Assembly: GCA_018818165.1 (NCBI GenBank)
Contig: JAHISP010000084.1
Location: forward strand, 1 to 64,000
Length of the DNA: 64,000 nucleotides
From: Bacteroidota bacterium
GTDB lineage: Bacteria; Bacteroidota; Ignavibacteria; Ignavibacteriales; Melioribacteraceae
Reading direction: 5' to 3'
The translations under genes were made by a program, and so were the position numbers. Shown piece by piece: positions 25,175-35,300 of the stretch (the stretch's first letter is position 1; each line of letters starts with the position of its first letter). The notes beneath the pieces are model-generated. The model ran no database searches, was not told the DNA's origin, and saw only the letters and a list, made by a program, of their open reading frames with translations.

Positions 25175-25945
25175 TTATCCCATTGCTCTTACTAATGTAT
25201 ATAGCTTGTTTTCAAAATCTTGCAGCAAATTTTTAATTACATAAAAATAAACTGGAAGTATTGTTACAAGAAGAAGAAATCCAATGCCAATTTTTAAAGG
25301 TTGTGTAACAAAAAAGACCTGCATTTGCGGAATCATTCTTGCCAAAATTCCTTCTGCTATATGTATAAGAAAAAAGGACACTAATATTGGCGCGGCAATC
25401 TTTACAGAAATAACAAATACTAACGAGGAATATTTAATAATTAAATTAAATAATGCTTCATTAGATTTAAATTCCCCAAGTGGAATTACTTGAAAGGAAA
25501 ATGCCAGTGCTCTTATTACATATTGATGTCCATCGATTATGAAAAAAATCATTAGTGCTAAAAAATAAATCACTTCACCAATTACGTTTCCATTAGTTTC
25601 TTCAATTGGATTCATTACTTGCGCCATAGCTAATCCCATATCAAATCCAATAAATGTTCCAGCAAAGTTAAATCCATAAAAAACAAGGTTAATCGAAAAT
25701 CCAATTATTAATCCAACAATAATTTCTTTAATTGCCATTGCAAACAGCCACCAAATGTTAAAATCAACAGCAATATTTGTTGGATTTGAAACACTAAATA
25801 TTATGTATGCAATAACTATTGATAAAAACACTTTTACTTGCGATGGAATGCTAGCATGTCCATAAACTGGAGTGGCAATAAATGCCGTAAGAATTCTTAT
25901 AAATATTAGTAAAACTAGGACAAAATCAGTTACTAAAATATTCAT
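25175..25945 (-). CDS. fliR: Flagellar export gate protein FliR
   Basis: A 256-residue membrane protein with about six hydrophobic helices. The family pattern is clear: LIFIRILTAFIATPVYGH at the start, GLIIGFSINLVFYGFNFAGTFIGFDMGLAMA in the middle, and a C-terminal LARMIPQMQVFFVTQPLKIG. It forms the core export channel with FliP and FliQ. It follows fliQ by three bases. Confidence 0.95.
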   Translation of the reverse strand: MNILVTDFVLVLLIFIRILTAFIATPVYGHASIPSQVKVFLSIVIAYIIFSVSNPTNIAVDFNIWWLFAMAIKEIIVGLIIGFSINLVFYGFNFAGTFIGFDMGLAMAQVMNPIEETNGNVIGEVIYFLALMIFFIIDGHQYVIRALAFSFQVIPLGEFKSNEALFNLIIKYSSLVFVISVKIAAPILVSFFLIHIAEGILARMIPQMQVFFVTQPLKIGIGFLLLVTILPVYFYVIKNLLQDFENKLYTLVRAMG

Positions 25946-25948
25946 AGT

Positions 25949-26215
25949 TTAAACTACTGTACTTAAAATGGAAAATAATTTTAGTGTTATGCTAACCATT
26001 TTATCAATCATCCAAGGCATTAAAAATATTATAGCAACAGCTGTAAAAATAATTTTAGGAACAAAGGTCAAAGTCATTTCTTGAATTGAAGTAGCTGCTT
26101 GAAAAACTGAGATAATAATACCAACAACAAGCGATACTCCAAGTATTGGCGTTAAAATTACAAATACTGTAAAAAAGACTTCAGTTAAAACTTCTATTAC
26201 TAATTCTTCTGTCAT
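25949..26215 (-). CDS. fliQ: Flagellar export gate protein FliQ
   Basis: An 88-residue protein with two transmembrane helices in hairpin form, and the conserved ATSIQEMTLTFVPKI loop between them. The length is standard for FliQ. It starts directly after the fliP stop. Confidence 0.95.
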   Translation of the reverse strand: MTEELVIEVLTEVFFTVFVILTPILGVSLVVGIIISVFQAATSIQEMTLTFVPKIIFTAVAIIFLMPWMIDKMVSITLKLFSILSTVV

Positions 26216-26977
26216 TTAGCCAAAACTCCTAATAACTGATCCAATAATTAAACTCCAGCCATCAATTAAAATAAATAGTAAAATTTTAAATGGAAGCGAA
26301 ATCATCATAGGTGGAATCATCATCATACCCATTGATAGTAGAATACTTGCAATAATCATATCTACCATAATAAATGGAATAAAAATAAAAAATCCGATTA
26401 TAAATCCAGCTCGTAATTCACTAATTGCAAATGCAGGAAGTAGAATATAAGTTGGTACTTCTGTTCTTGTTTCTGGAAGTTCTATTTTTGCCATATCAAG
26501 AAAAAGAGCTATATCTTCATCTCTAACATTTTTTAGCATAAAAAGACGGAGTGGTTCAACTCCTTTTTCCATAGCAGTTTCAATTTTCATTTCACCCTTC
26601 ATAAGTGGTTGAAGTGCATCATCATTTATTTTAGAAAAGGTTGGTGCCATAACAAAAAACGTTATAAAAAGGGCAATTCCAGCAAGCAATTGACTTGGTG
26701 GCATTGATTGAGTTCCTAATGCTGTTTTCAAAAAGTGAAATACTATTATTAACCTTAAATATGAAGTAGTCATTATTAAAATTGATGGAGCAAGTGAAAG
26801 AATAGTCATCAAAAGTAATATTTGCAGTGTGGTAGATACATCTTCTGGAGTGCTTGCAGAACCAATATCTATTCCAATTTTGGGAAATGGAATAGTTTGT
26901 TTACTTTGCGCAAAAGAATTTGTAGCAGAAAATAAAACCAAAGAAACTATTATTAATATAAAAAAATGTTGTTTCAC
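26216..26977 (-). CDS. fliP: Flagellar export gate protein FliP
   Basis: A 253-residue export channel protein made with a cleaved signal peptide (LVLFSATNSFAQS). Diagnostic segments: SLAPSILIMTTSYLRLIIV, the ALGTQSMPPSQLL stretch, AFAISELRAGFIIGF and DMIIASILLSMGMMMIPP. Its ATG overlaps the end of fliO by four bases. Confidence 0.96.
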   Translation of the reverse strand: MKQHFFILIIVSLVLFSATNSFAQSKQTIPFPKIGIDIGSASTPEDVSTTLQILLLMTILSLAPSILIMTTSYLRLIIVFHFLKTALGTQSMPPSQLLAGIALFITFFVMAPTFSKINDDALQPLMKGEMKIETAMEKGVEPLRLFMLKNVRDEDIALFLDMAKIELPETRTEVPTYILLPAFAISELRAGFIIGFFIFIPFIMVDMIIASILLSMGMMMIPPMMISLPFKILLFILIDGWSLIIGSVIRSFG

Positions 26978-27312
26978 TTCATTCCTAAATTTTGTTTAAG
27001 CACTTCTGAAAATTTTAATTTTTCTTTAACTTCGTTTTCATCAATATCCTCATCAATTGAATCAAGTTCTTTTAGCAGAGTTATTGAATTTTCAGCTATA
27101 CCAAGCACTAAGTAAGAGTTTTGCACTTTCACAATTGAAATAAATTTTTTGTTCATTATTGCCTGAGAAGAGATAACTTTTATCTTTGACATTTTATTTT
27201 GGCTCTTTCCAACTGTAAAACCACTTTTTCTAACAAATATTAAAGTTGCATAAAGTAAACCAACTATTAAAATAAGTGGTAAAATTGCGGTTAAAACATC
27301 CCAGATACCCAC
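26974..27312 (-). CDS. fliO: FliO-like flagellar assembly protein
   Basis: A 112-residue protein with one N-terminal membrane helix (ILPLILIVGLLYATLIFV) and a small cytosolic domain (KVISSQAIMNKKFISIVKVQNSYLVLG) typical of FliO, which stabilises FliP during export-gate assembly. Identification rests on topology and position between fliN and fliP, as the family is poorly conserved. It shares one base with the fliN stop and four with the fliP start. Confidence 0.85.
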   Translation of the reverse strand: MGIWDVLTAILPLILIVGLLYATLIFVRKSGFTVGKSQNKMSKIKVISSQAIMNKKFISIVKVQNSYLVLGIAENSITLLKELDSIDEDIDENEVKEKLKFSEVLKQNLGMK

Positions 27313-27731
27313 TAGTTTAACTCTTTAATATTATTCATTTTATTAAGTGTGGTAATTCTTATTCCAAAATGTTTATCAACAACCACAACCTCACCTTCTG
27401 CAATTTTTTTGTTATTAACAAAAATATCTACAGGCTCACTTGCTAATTTGTTTAGCTCTATTACATATCCTCTCTCTAATTCGAGAATGTCTTTTATAGG
27501 CATTTTTGTGCGACCTAATTCAATGTAAACATTCATTTCAAGATCTTGAAGAAACTCAAATGAATCATTTACACCTTCTGCACCAAATTGGGTTTCGTCC
27601 AAATCATCAAAATCAGCTAAGTTTGTTAAAACTTTTGCTTTATTTTTTGCTTCATCTGGATTTGAGAATGCAGCTGGTCCTCTTTGTAAATCATTATCAT
27701 CGGATAAATCAAAATCATTATCATTGTTCAT
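27312..27731 (-). CDS. fliN: Flagellar motor switch protein FliN
   Basis: A 139-residue protein. The N-terminal half (residues 1-60) is acidic and disordered. The C-terminal SpoA domain (MNVYIELGRTKMPIKDILEL, then GYVIELNKLASEPVDIFVNN and GEVVVVDKHFGIRIT) forms the C-ring with FliM. It lies 23 bp after fliM. Confidence 0.94.
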   Translation of the reverse strand: MNNDNDFDLSDDNDLQRGPAAFSNPDEAKNKAKVLTNLADFDDLDETQFGAEGVNDSFEFLQDLEMNVYIELGRTKMPIKDILELERGYVIELNKLASEPVDIFVNNKKIAEGEVVVVDKHFGIRITTLNKMNNIKELN

Positions 27732-27754
27732 TGTTTCCTCGTACTCTATAAATT

Positions 27755-28729
27755 TTAATTTAATTTTCTAGTAATTTTAACTGCTTTTTTGTTGTTAATT
27801 ACGCCAGGTCTTCCAGCATATAGTGGTTTTCCAGCAAAACTTATTATATTTTCTGTTTCAATTCTTGTATCAAGTTTTATGATATCGCCAACATTAAGAT
27901 TGGATAATTCATTAAATGTAATTTTTGACCGCCCAAATTCAACTTTAACTTGTATTTCTGATAATTTCAAATTTTGTGAAATTATCTCTTGAGCTGTTGT
28001 ACCTTTGTATTTATATGGTCTAATTGATGAAAGCGATTGAGATGTTAGCTTTGCCATAACTGAATCGAAGGCATAAGTAGCAAAGCAAAAGTTCATCATA
28101 AATCTTTTTTCTTCTAAAACTATTTCAAAAGAAATAATTAGTACAGACTCGTTTGGGCTTGTTATTTGTGCAAAATCTATGTTTGGCTCAAATTTATCTA
28201 CCTTAAATTCGTAGCTTGTAAAGGCTGCCCAAGATTTTTTTAGATCTAACATTATTCTATCTACAACAACATCCATTACTTTTTCTTCTATTGCTGTAAT
28301 AGTTTCATTATTCTTTTTTCCACTTCCAGAACCACCCAATAAACGTTCAACTAAAGTGCTTCCAAATTCTGGACTTATTTCCAATATTGCCTTAATATCT
28401 GTATCTACAATATCAAATGTGTAAACAAATGAAGGATTTGAAACAGACAAGACATATTCCGAATAGTAAATTTGATCAACACTAATAATATTAATGTTTA
28501 CAATTGTCTGTAATTTTGAAACTAAAAAGGAGCTAAAGCTTTCAGCGAAGTTTTCATGAATATTTCGCATTGTACGAAGCTGATTTTTAGAAATCCTATT
28601 TGGTAATCTAAAATCGAATGGAATAACTTCTCTTGAGGTTATTTTAGCTTCTATTTGCTCATCTGTGTCACCGTCTTTAACATTATTCAGTAACGCATCA
28701 ATTTCGGATTGTGATAATAATTCTGCCAT
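27755..28729 (-). CDS. fliM: Flagellar motor switch protein FliM
   Basis: A 324-residue C-ring protein. The N-terminal LLSQSEIDALLN is the CheY-P binding peptide of chemotactic bacteria. The CheC-like middle domain includes RTMRNIHENFAESFSSFLV, and the C-terminal SpoA domain VKVEFGRSKITFNELSNLNVGD. The intact EIDALL motif implies that CheY signalling exists elsewhere in the genome. Confidence 0.95.
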   Translation of the reverse strand: MAELLSQSEIDALLNNVKDGDTDEQIEAKITSREVIPFDFRLPNRISKNQLRTMRNIHENFAESFSSFLVSKLQTIVNINIISVDQIYYSEYVLSVSNPSFVYTFDIVDTDIKAILEISPEFGSTLVERLLGGSGSGKKNNETITAIEEKVMDVVVDRIMLDLKKSWAAFTSYEFKVDKFEPNIDFAQITSPNESVLIISFEIVLEEKRFMMNFCFATYAFDSVMAKLTSQSLSSIRPYKYKGTTAQEIISQNLKLSEIQVKVEFGRSKITFNELSNLNVGDIIKLDTRIETENIISFAGKPLYAGRPGVINNKKAVKITRKLN

Positions 28730-28730
28730 T

Positions 28731-29264
28731 TTATTGTAATATAAATTTACTGAAATAGACTTTATTTATTTTAATATCAGGAAGAAATCCTTCAATTTTT
28801 GTTGCAATTTCATTTCTTAATGAATCTCTTTGCTCAATGTCACTTAAATCTTTTGTTGTTTTGCCAGATAAAACTGAAATTATCATGTCTTTAACTAAAA
28901 AATCTTTCCCTTCTAATTCAGCTTTTGATGCTTCGCTTGGCATATCAAATGCTAAAGAAGTTAGTAGTAACTGTCTTCCATTTGTTTTTGCTGGATTTAC
29001 AATAATTTCATCAATTGCATAAATAAATTGTCCGCTTTTACCAGCTTCGCCTTCACCACCTTCTGCTTTTGATGTCTCTTCCGTTGCTACTTCTTCACCA
29101 TGTACTGCTGGTGTAGTACCTCCAGCTTTGTTCATCAAAATATTTGCGGTTATAAAGTAAACCAGAATTAACTGGACAATAAATGCAGGAACACCAAATA
29201 GAATTATCTTCGTAATTGGTGAGGAGCTTTTTTCAACTTTAACTTCATTATTTTCTTCAGCCAT
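28731..29264 (-). CDS. fliL: Flagellar basal-body protein FliL
   Basis: A 177-residue protein with one N-terminal membrane helix (ITKIILFGVPAFIVQLILVYFI-type segment, about residues 17-40), a low-complexity Glu/Gly linker, and a periplasmic FliL domain (YAIDEIIVNPAKTNGRQLLL; IEGFLPDIKINKVYFSKFILQ at the end). It is the first gene of the operon, one base from fliM. FliL sits around the stator and affects torque. Confidence 0.9.
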   Translation of the reverse strand: MAEENNEVKVEKSSSPITKIILFGVPAFIVQLILVYFITANILMNKAGGTTPAVHGEEVATEETSKAEGGEGEAGKSGQFIYAIDEIIVNPAKTNGRQLLLTSLAFDMPSEASKAELEGKDFLVKDMIISVLSGKTTKDLSDIEQRDSLRNEIATKIEGFLPDIKINKVYFSKFILQ

Positions 29265-29608
29265 ATTTCTCTCTTAAGATTTTTCAATGACATATTCAAT
29301 TGATATGCCATTAATAAAGCTGGCTTTTTCTTCATTTTAAGCTATAAAACTAAAAATGACTGGCTAATATTGTGCAGTTGGTTTTTGGTGGATAGTTTAA
29401 TTAACGCAAATTTACTTGCGTTAATTTTGTGTTACTTACATTTTATAGAGGATTAAATATTCTAAATTTTAACGTAGGATTAATACGTTTATATAAACCG
29501 AACAGATTATTCAATGATTTCAGTTAAATAATCGCATGAGAACAGCTATGTTTAGATTTTAATAATATTTATACTTTCAACAAGGGAATTTGCTCAATAT
29601 TCCACTAA
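29265..29608. other. Intergenic region before the flagellar operon
   Basis: No gene is visible in these 344 bp. A perfect 11-bp inverted repeat AATTAACGCAA / TTGCGTTAATT (29399-29409 and 29416-29426) stands about 135 bp upstream of fliL and 180 bp past the preceding stop. It lacks a clean T-tract, so it could be a weak terminator or an operator for the flagellar operon. I could not identify a sigma-28 or sigma-54 promoter with certainty. Confidence 0.5.
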
Positions 29609-31252
29609 TTATAAATTATAACCCAAAGAAAATTTGAGAGCTAAACTTGGCATTCCAAAAACAAGAACACCAACGTCAATTTTATCAAAAATTGTATATT
29701 TTCTTGAAAGAGCAATTCCATTTGGCAATGGTAGATTAAATATATCTTTAAACACATCGCTGTAACTGTCAGTTAATCCTTCTGTGCTTTCTGCACCAAA
29801 CATCAGGCCAGCACCAACTCTATAATAAGGATTTTTATAATGTGTAGTATTTGCAAATGCTTGAAATAGAAGACCATCAATATCTAAAAACAGAAGTCGA
29901 ACAGGAATTAAGGCATAATCCCAGCCTTCCATTTTGTCATTCATTTTAAAGTTGCCAGCAATTTTTATTCCTATGGTTGCTTCTTTTCCAAATTTATAAA
30001 AGGCATAGTCGTAAGACAATTTCCCAAAATATTTTATTAGATTTAGTGAAAGTGAATGTTCACCAACGGCGGCATCAAATCCTAAAGTTAAAGATGAAGG
30101 AATTGAGAGGGAAATCTCTTTTGTTGAAATATTATCTTTTTCAACAGTTAAATGTGGCTTTGCCAAATTCATTGAATCAAGGTTCAAATCAAGCGCATCC
30201 TCATCCTCGCCAAGCAATCTTCCCATCATAAATTTTGGTCTAAATGAAATATTGGTTGCATCTTCATCACTCATTACAAATGTTGGTTTCAAATCATAAA
30301 CCAATGAAAAATTTGCCCATGAGCTTCTGTTTTTGGAAGGATTATAATAAAAAGCTATTTTACCGCCATATTTTGTATCTCGGTAAACTCCATTAACTTT
30401 CCAATAGAAATCATTTCTTTCGCCTAAATTTTTATCTAACAAAATATCGTCTGGTTGATTAAAATAATATTCATTGCTTCCATTTAATACAACTAATCCA
30501 TCAATCATTAAATTGAGATTCATTTTATTAACAACTTCAAAACGGCTAAGGGACAATCCTGTTGATAAGTATCCAAACTCATTGTTAAAAATTGATGTTC
30601 CAAAACCAAAAACAACTTCACTCATATTCAATTTTGTAATATTGCTCACAGTTGTATTTAACACCATATCAAATGTTGTTTCGTTACCGCCTAAATCTTG
30701 CGTTGTTGCTAATTTTGTTTCTATTCCGTTTGTAGTCATTGCAATATTAAAAGCTAAAGGAATATTATATCCAAAACTAACTACATAATCCTTCCAGATT
30801 GGAAATGCAAAGCTCAATGATGAAAATCCACCAATCTGAGAAACATCGGAGTTGTTAATATGTGTATATTCAGGCATTACTGATTGGTCGTAAATGAACA
30901 TTGTAGTATCCTTCAAATATTCATCGGTTGATGAATTGATGGAAGCTTGGTCGACTATACTACTGCTTCCAATTCCAAGACGATAATTAAAATTGAAGTA
31001 CGGAGCATCCACAAAAGCTAATTCCGAAGGATTGATAAAAATTGAGGATGACTCGTTTTGCATCAATGGAGCAACAATGCCGCCAGAGAGTCCAGAACCG
31101 TTTCCACCACCAAAAAAATTTGTAACAAAACCAGCACTAAAATTTAAATTGCCACCTCTAAAATATGGCATTTTAGGTGTGTCTGTTTGTCCAAAAACTA
31201 GTGACGAAAATAGTATAATAATTAGCAGATAATATTTTGTTGTTTTTGTCAT
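29609..31252 (-). CDS. Predicted outer-membrane beta-barrel protein
   Basis: A 547-residue protein with a signal peptide (YLLIIILFSSLVFGQ) and alternating hydrophobic/polar strands throughout. The N-terminal part resembles the PorV/PorQ class (SGGIVAPLMQNESSSIFINPSELAFVD; an FxxNP motif after the mature start). The last residues (LALKFSLGYNL) form a closing strand but end in Leu rather than Phe. Its ATG overlaps the stop of the preceding PorV-like gene by one base (TAATG), so the two are coupled. The function is unknown; it is probably a transport or assembly partner of the large secreted protein in the same operon. Confidence 0.75.
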   Translation of the reverse strand: MTKTTKYYLLIIILFSSLVFGQTDTPKMPYFRGGNLNFSAGFVTNFFGGGNGSGLSGGIVAPLMQNESSSIFINPSELAFVDAPYFNFNYRLGIGSSSIVDQASINSSTDEYLKDTTMFIYDQSVMPEYTHINNSDVSQIGGFSSLSFAFPIWKDYVVSFGYNIPLAFNIAMTTNGIETKLATTQDLGGNETTFDMVLNTTVSNITKLNMSEVVFGFGTSIFNNEFGYLSTGLSLSRFEVVNKMNLNLMIDGLVVLNGSNEYYFNQPDDILLDKNLGERNDFYWKVNGVYRDTKYGGKIAFYYNPSKNRSSWANFSLVYDLKPTFVMSDEDATNISFRPKFMMGRLLGEDEDALDLNLDSMNLAKPHLTVEKDNISTKEISLSIPSSLTLGFDAAVGEHSLSLNLIKYFGKLSYDYAFYKFGKEATIGIKIAGNFKMNDKMEGWDYALIPVRLLFLDIDGLLFQAFANTTHYKNPYYRVGAGLMFGAESTEGLTDSYSDVFKDIFNLPLPNGIALSRKYTIFDKIDVGVLVFGMPSLALKFSLGYNL

Positions 31253-32223
31253 TAGAAATCTATCCCTACAGAAAATCGATAAGTATTTGATAAGTCTTCA
31301 ATTAAATATGTAAAATTCACTTTAGTTAAAACTGTTGTAATTTTATATTGAATTCCAAGTCCGACAGTATATTTTTCATCTGGTTCGCTATTTAAGAATT
31401 GTTGAGTTCCAGCTCTAAATGCAACAATATCAAACAAAAGATATTCAGCACCAAAGTTAAATTTTTGAGAGGTTCCAGGTAAAATGCTTGGCTTGTAATC
31501 AGTATTAATAATTACCCCTGTTGTTGGATTTAAGGAAACACCAAAAACCAATTCCATAGGAATTGACTCATTGTAACTTCCTTTTGGTTTGTTTTCTGTG
31601 CTTTTATTGTCCGAGCTCCAGTTTACTGGTGCAAAAACATCTTTTACAACTAAACCCAAAGTTATATAATCGTGAAGATGATATTGCAAACCAAGGTCTA
31701 AACCAAAACCATTTCCGTTGCCAAAAACTTGATTTAGTCTTCCCTCTTCAATTTCATCAGGATCAAAAATTATATAGTCGTCCTCATTAAAGCCATTGTT
31801 TCCAAAGGATGCGTATCTATATTTAAATGATAATCCAGCAGAAAGGTCACCAAACTGATGTCCATATGCTAACATAAATGTATTCTCTTTCAAAGCATCA
31901 TCGCCCGAGTAAATTATTCCCAAACCAATTCCGTTATTGTTTCCAAGAGGAATTGATGCAGAGGCTGTTCCATATGGAATAATTTGTAATTGTTTTGAAT
32001 AATTAAATTCAATTCCAATATTTTTTGCATTTGAAAGACCCGCTGGATTCCAAAATATTGAACTCGCATCATTTGCAAGAGCAACGTAAGCTTTTCCCAT
32101 TCCAACGGCTCTTGTGCCAAAACCAATATCAACAAAACTTCCAGCTTTGCCCGATAATTCTTGACCAAAACTCTGTGTTATAATCAACAAAGATATGGCG
32201 ATAAAATACTTAGTCTTTTTCAT
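31252..32223 (-). CDS. PorV/PorQ-family outer-membrane protein
   Basis: A 323-residue protein with a signal peptide (YFIAISLLIITQSFGQ). The characteristic start of the family follows at once: GSFVDIGFGTRAVGMGKAYV, then ANDASSIFWNPAGLS. It ends in a beta strand closing with phenylalanine (RFSVGIDF). PorV shuttles substrates of the type IX secretion system to the attachment complex; PorV/PorQ-like paralogues are numerous in Ignavibacteriota, and their individual roles are not known. It lies 87 bp downstream of the giant repeat protein and is probably co-transcribed with it. Confidence 0.88.
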   Translation of the reverse strand: MKKTKYFIAISLLIITQSFGQELSGKAGSFVDIGFGTRAVGMGKAYVALANDASSIFWNPAGLSNAKNIGIEFNYSKQLQIIPYGTASASIPLGNNNGIGLGIIYSGDDALKENTFMLAYGHQFGDLSAGLSFKYRYASFGNNGFNEDDYIIFDPDEIEEGRLNQVFGNGNGFGLDLGLQYHLHDYITLGLVVKDVFAPVNWSSDNKSTENKPKGSYNESIPMELVFGVSLNPTTGVIINTDYKPSILPGTSQKFNFGAEYLLFDIVAFRAGTQQFLNSEPDEKYTVGLGIQYKITTVLTKVNFTYLIEDLSNTYRFSVGIDF

Positions 32224-32310
32224 TTTTGCTTACTCTGTTTATAGCATTTTAATTGATATACAATTTATACACACCAACTAGTTTCCATTTTTAAAATGGA
32301 ATATGGTATG

Positions 32311-35300
32311 TTATTTTATTAATACTACCTGAATTAATTCTTCAATTTCGTTTTTACCATCTTTTACTTTAAGTCTAATAATATAGCGTCCATTTCTTGC
32401 TATATTTTTCCTATCAGTCATTCCATCCCAAGTAATTTCCTTAAGAGAGGAACTGCTTCCATATCTACCAGGAAACTGGATGTCATTCTCAAGAACAGTT
32501 TTAATTAGTTCGCCATTCATATTATAGATTTTAATATCCATCGTAGCTGGTGGTGCATCGGAAGTAAGAAAATATCCAATCTTTACTGGCGCAACCAATG
32601 GTGAAAATGGAGTTGGAAGTACGCTTAGATAACGCAATCCTAATGGTTCATTTTTACTTACAATAGCATATTCACCAAATTGTGTTAATTTATTATAAGC
32701 AAGATTAGTATTTGTTATTTTATTCAATGCCGTATTTTTTTCTAAATTCTCAGTAACAATAATCCACTCGGTTTCTTTTGAATCATAAAGAGCAATTCCT
32801 TTTTTGCCTTCATCAAACCGAAGTGAAGCATCTATTGGCAATTGAATAATTCCACCCTTTTGCAAACTATCGCCAGGCAAAGCCGTTGAAGCATCATACG
32901 AAAGAGAATATGCTCTATCGGAAACAACATATTTATTTTTTTCTCCTTTTGGAGTAACAAATTTTTTGACGGATTTTATTTTTGTGTTGTTAAGTTTAAG
33001 TTGAATTGGAATGTTTACAGAATTTGTTGATATAGTTATAAAGGCTCCAGCTTTATCCGATAACTCAATTGCAGTGTTTGGATAAATATCAGCATACAGC
33101 GAAACAGAAGTCTCAGAGCTTAAATCACTAATTAAATCAACTGCTTTTATTATTATATTTCCAATAAATGTTGAATCAATAGGTCTATAAAATCCTGTTT
33201 TTGTAAATATCTCATAATCCTCATTAGAGATTGACGCTCTCGGTTCAACATCCCAAGCTAAACTATTACCAAGAGTTATACTTCTGCCAGAGGTATCAGA
33301 ACCAGAGATTGAAAACTGAATACCGCTAGCTCTATTTGATAGCTGATTTATTGGTGAACTTAGCGAAAGGCTGGTGATATCTATATCACTTATAGATAGA
33401 CTTATATTAGAAATAACTGAAACTCCGTTTAACTTTGCAGTAACAGTAACTACGTAATCTCCAGCTTTTGTTGGAATAATTGAAACTTCAGTAGGATTAT
33501 TTGAGTCTGGAATATTAATTTCAACTTCGTTTGGCGAATTCCAAATAATTTTTCCTTCAGCACTTGCACCTGTAAATTTATCAGACAACGATTCTTGCAA
33601 ACCGTCTCTAATTATAAGTTTTATTGAGTAGTTGTCTCCAACACGCAGAACAGTACTATTTAATTCTGGAGTTAAAGTTATTGATTTAAGTATTCCTGCT
33701 GCTAACGGAGTAATTTTGTATTCCGCTGAACTATATTTTATTCCAAGAAATTCTACTTGTGAATAGTAACTAATTTCTTCAAGAACATTTAATGCTGGAA
33801 TTTCTGCAACTAGACTTGTATCGCCCTTAACCATATCAACTTTGGTAAATGACGATTGAGAAGCAGTTTTATAGAACAAAGTTCCCTTAACATTTTCCTT
33901 ATTAACATTTGATTTATAGAGAACACTTACAACGGTGTTTGCATTTGCTAGCACTTCGCTAATTGGAGTAAATCTAAAAGGCATATTTACTGTTGCTGAA
34001 ATACTTGATGTATCGCTGTCTAAAATAAAATTCAAATTTGCGTTATCTGGAGTAAGGTATTCATTCTTTGTTAGATTCAAATTATATGTTCCAGCAAAGA
34101 GATTTGTGTCTGTAGAAAACAAGCCTGATTCTTCAGTTATTTTAGTTAACCTTGTACCATTTGGGTTTAATAGTGTAGCCGTAACTCCACTTAGGGGTTC
34201 TGCATAATCAGTAATTGTAAATTGCAATAAACCGCTTGGTAATAGAAAATCTGGGACAGAAATTGTGCTGTTTATTTTCTGGCTTGGTATTTTCAATAAC
34301 TTGGTTAAGCTCGTACTATTTTCACCAACTAAAGAGATTTGATAAAATGTTGTGTCATTTTCAGTAGAACTTATTGGAAGCTCTGAAAAAGAATAATTTC
34401 CAGTTGAATTTGTTGAAGAGTAAAACTCCCCATAAGTAGAAACTGCTTTTAATGTAAGCTTATTTACGTCTTTAATGTTTTTTGAAACCACATTTCCTTT
34501 TAGACTTACAATAGATGGCGTTAAAATAAAATCTTGTATAACGCTTTCATTAATTTTTAAATTTTGATAAACACTTTTGGATTCAAACCCTGTACGTGAT
34601 GCAGTTATGGTAAATTCATCTTTAGGAAGATTTTCAATTAGATATTTTCCAGTTATCGAATCACTTAATGCTCTGTAAACTTCACCCGTTATTACATCTC
34701 CTAAAGCTTTACTCTTTGCACTTATTGTTACTTTTCCAAGTGGAGTATTATTTCCACTACTAACCAATTTGTAAATTGTTCCACTAATTTGGGCTGTATT
34801 TTTTGTTAGTGTAAAACTCACATTTATTGAATCAGAGTTATTTAAAGTTTTGGTTTGGTTTAATGGTGTAGAAGTGTAATCAACCAAAGAAGGTGTAATA
34901 ATGTAGGTATCCGAAGGAATATCTAAGAATTTTGAAATTCCCAAAGAATTGGTTGTTCCAATTTTAACATAATTTGTATCAGCATTTACAATTGAAATAT
35001 CAACTTGAGTAAGAGGTTGACCGTTTTCATCCTTAATAGAAACAACAATATCTCCAATTCTGGTTACCGCATTAAAATTAATTATCTTTTCTTCATTTAT
35101 ACCAATAGTTACCGAGGTTGATGCTGGTGTAAATCCATAACCATCCTTTGCAGGCTTAACAACATAGCTTCCATTTGCTAAGTAGTTAAAACTATAATCG
35201 CCAGTAGATGAAGATTGTTTTACTTTAAGAACATTTCCATTGTTATCCAACAGGGTAATTGTGACATCACTTGCTCCCACATTACCAAGAATTTTTGATT

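Noticed and set aside
29399-29426. Attachment site or tRNA-like arm
   Set aside because: It is an isolated hairpin without cloverleaf context or a partner repeat in the window.
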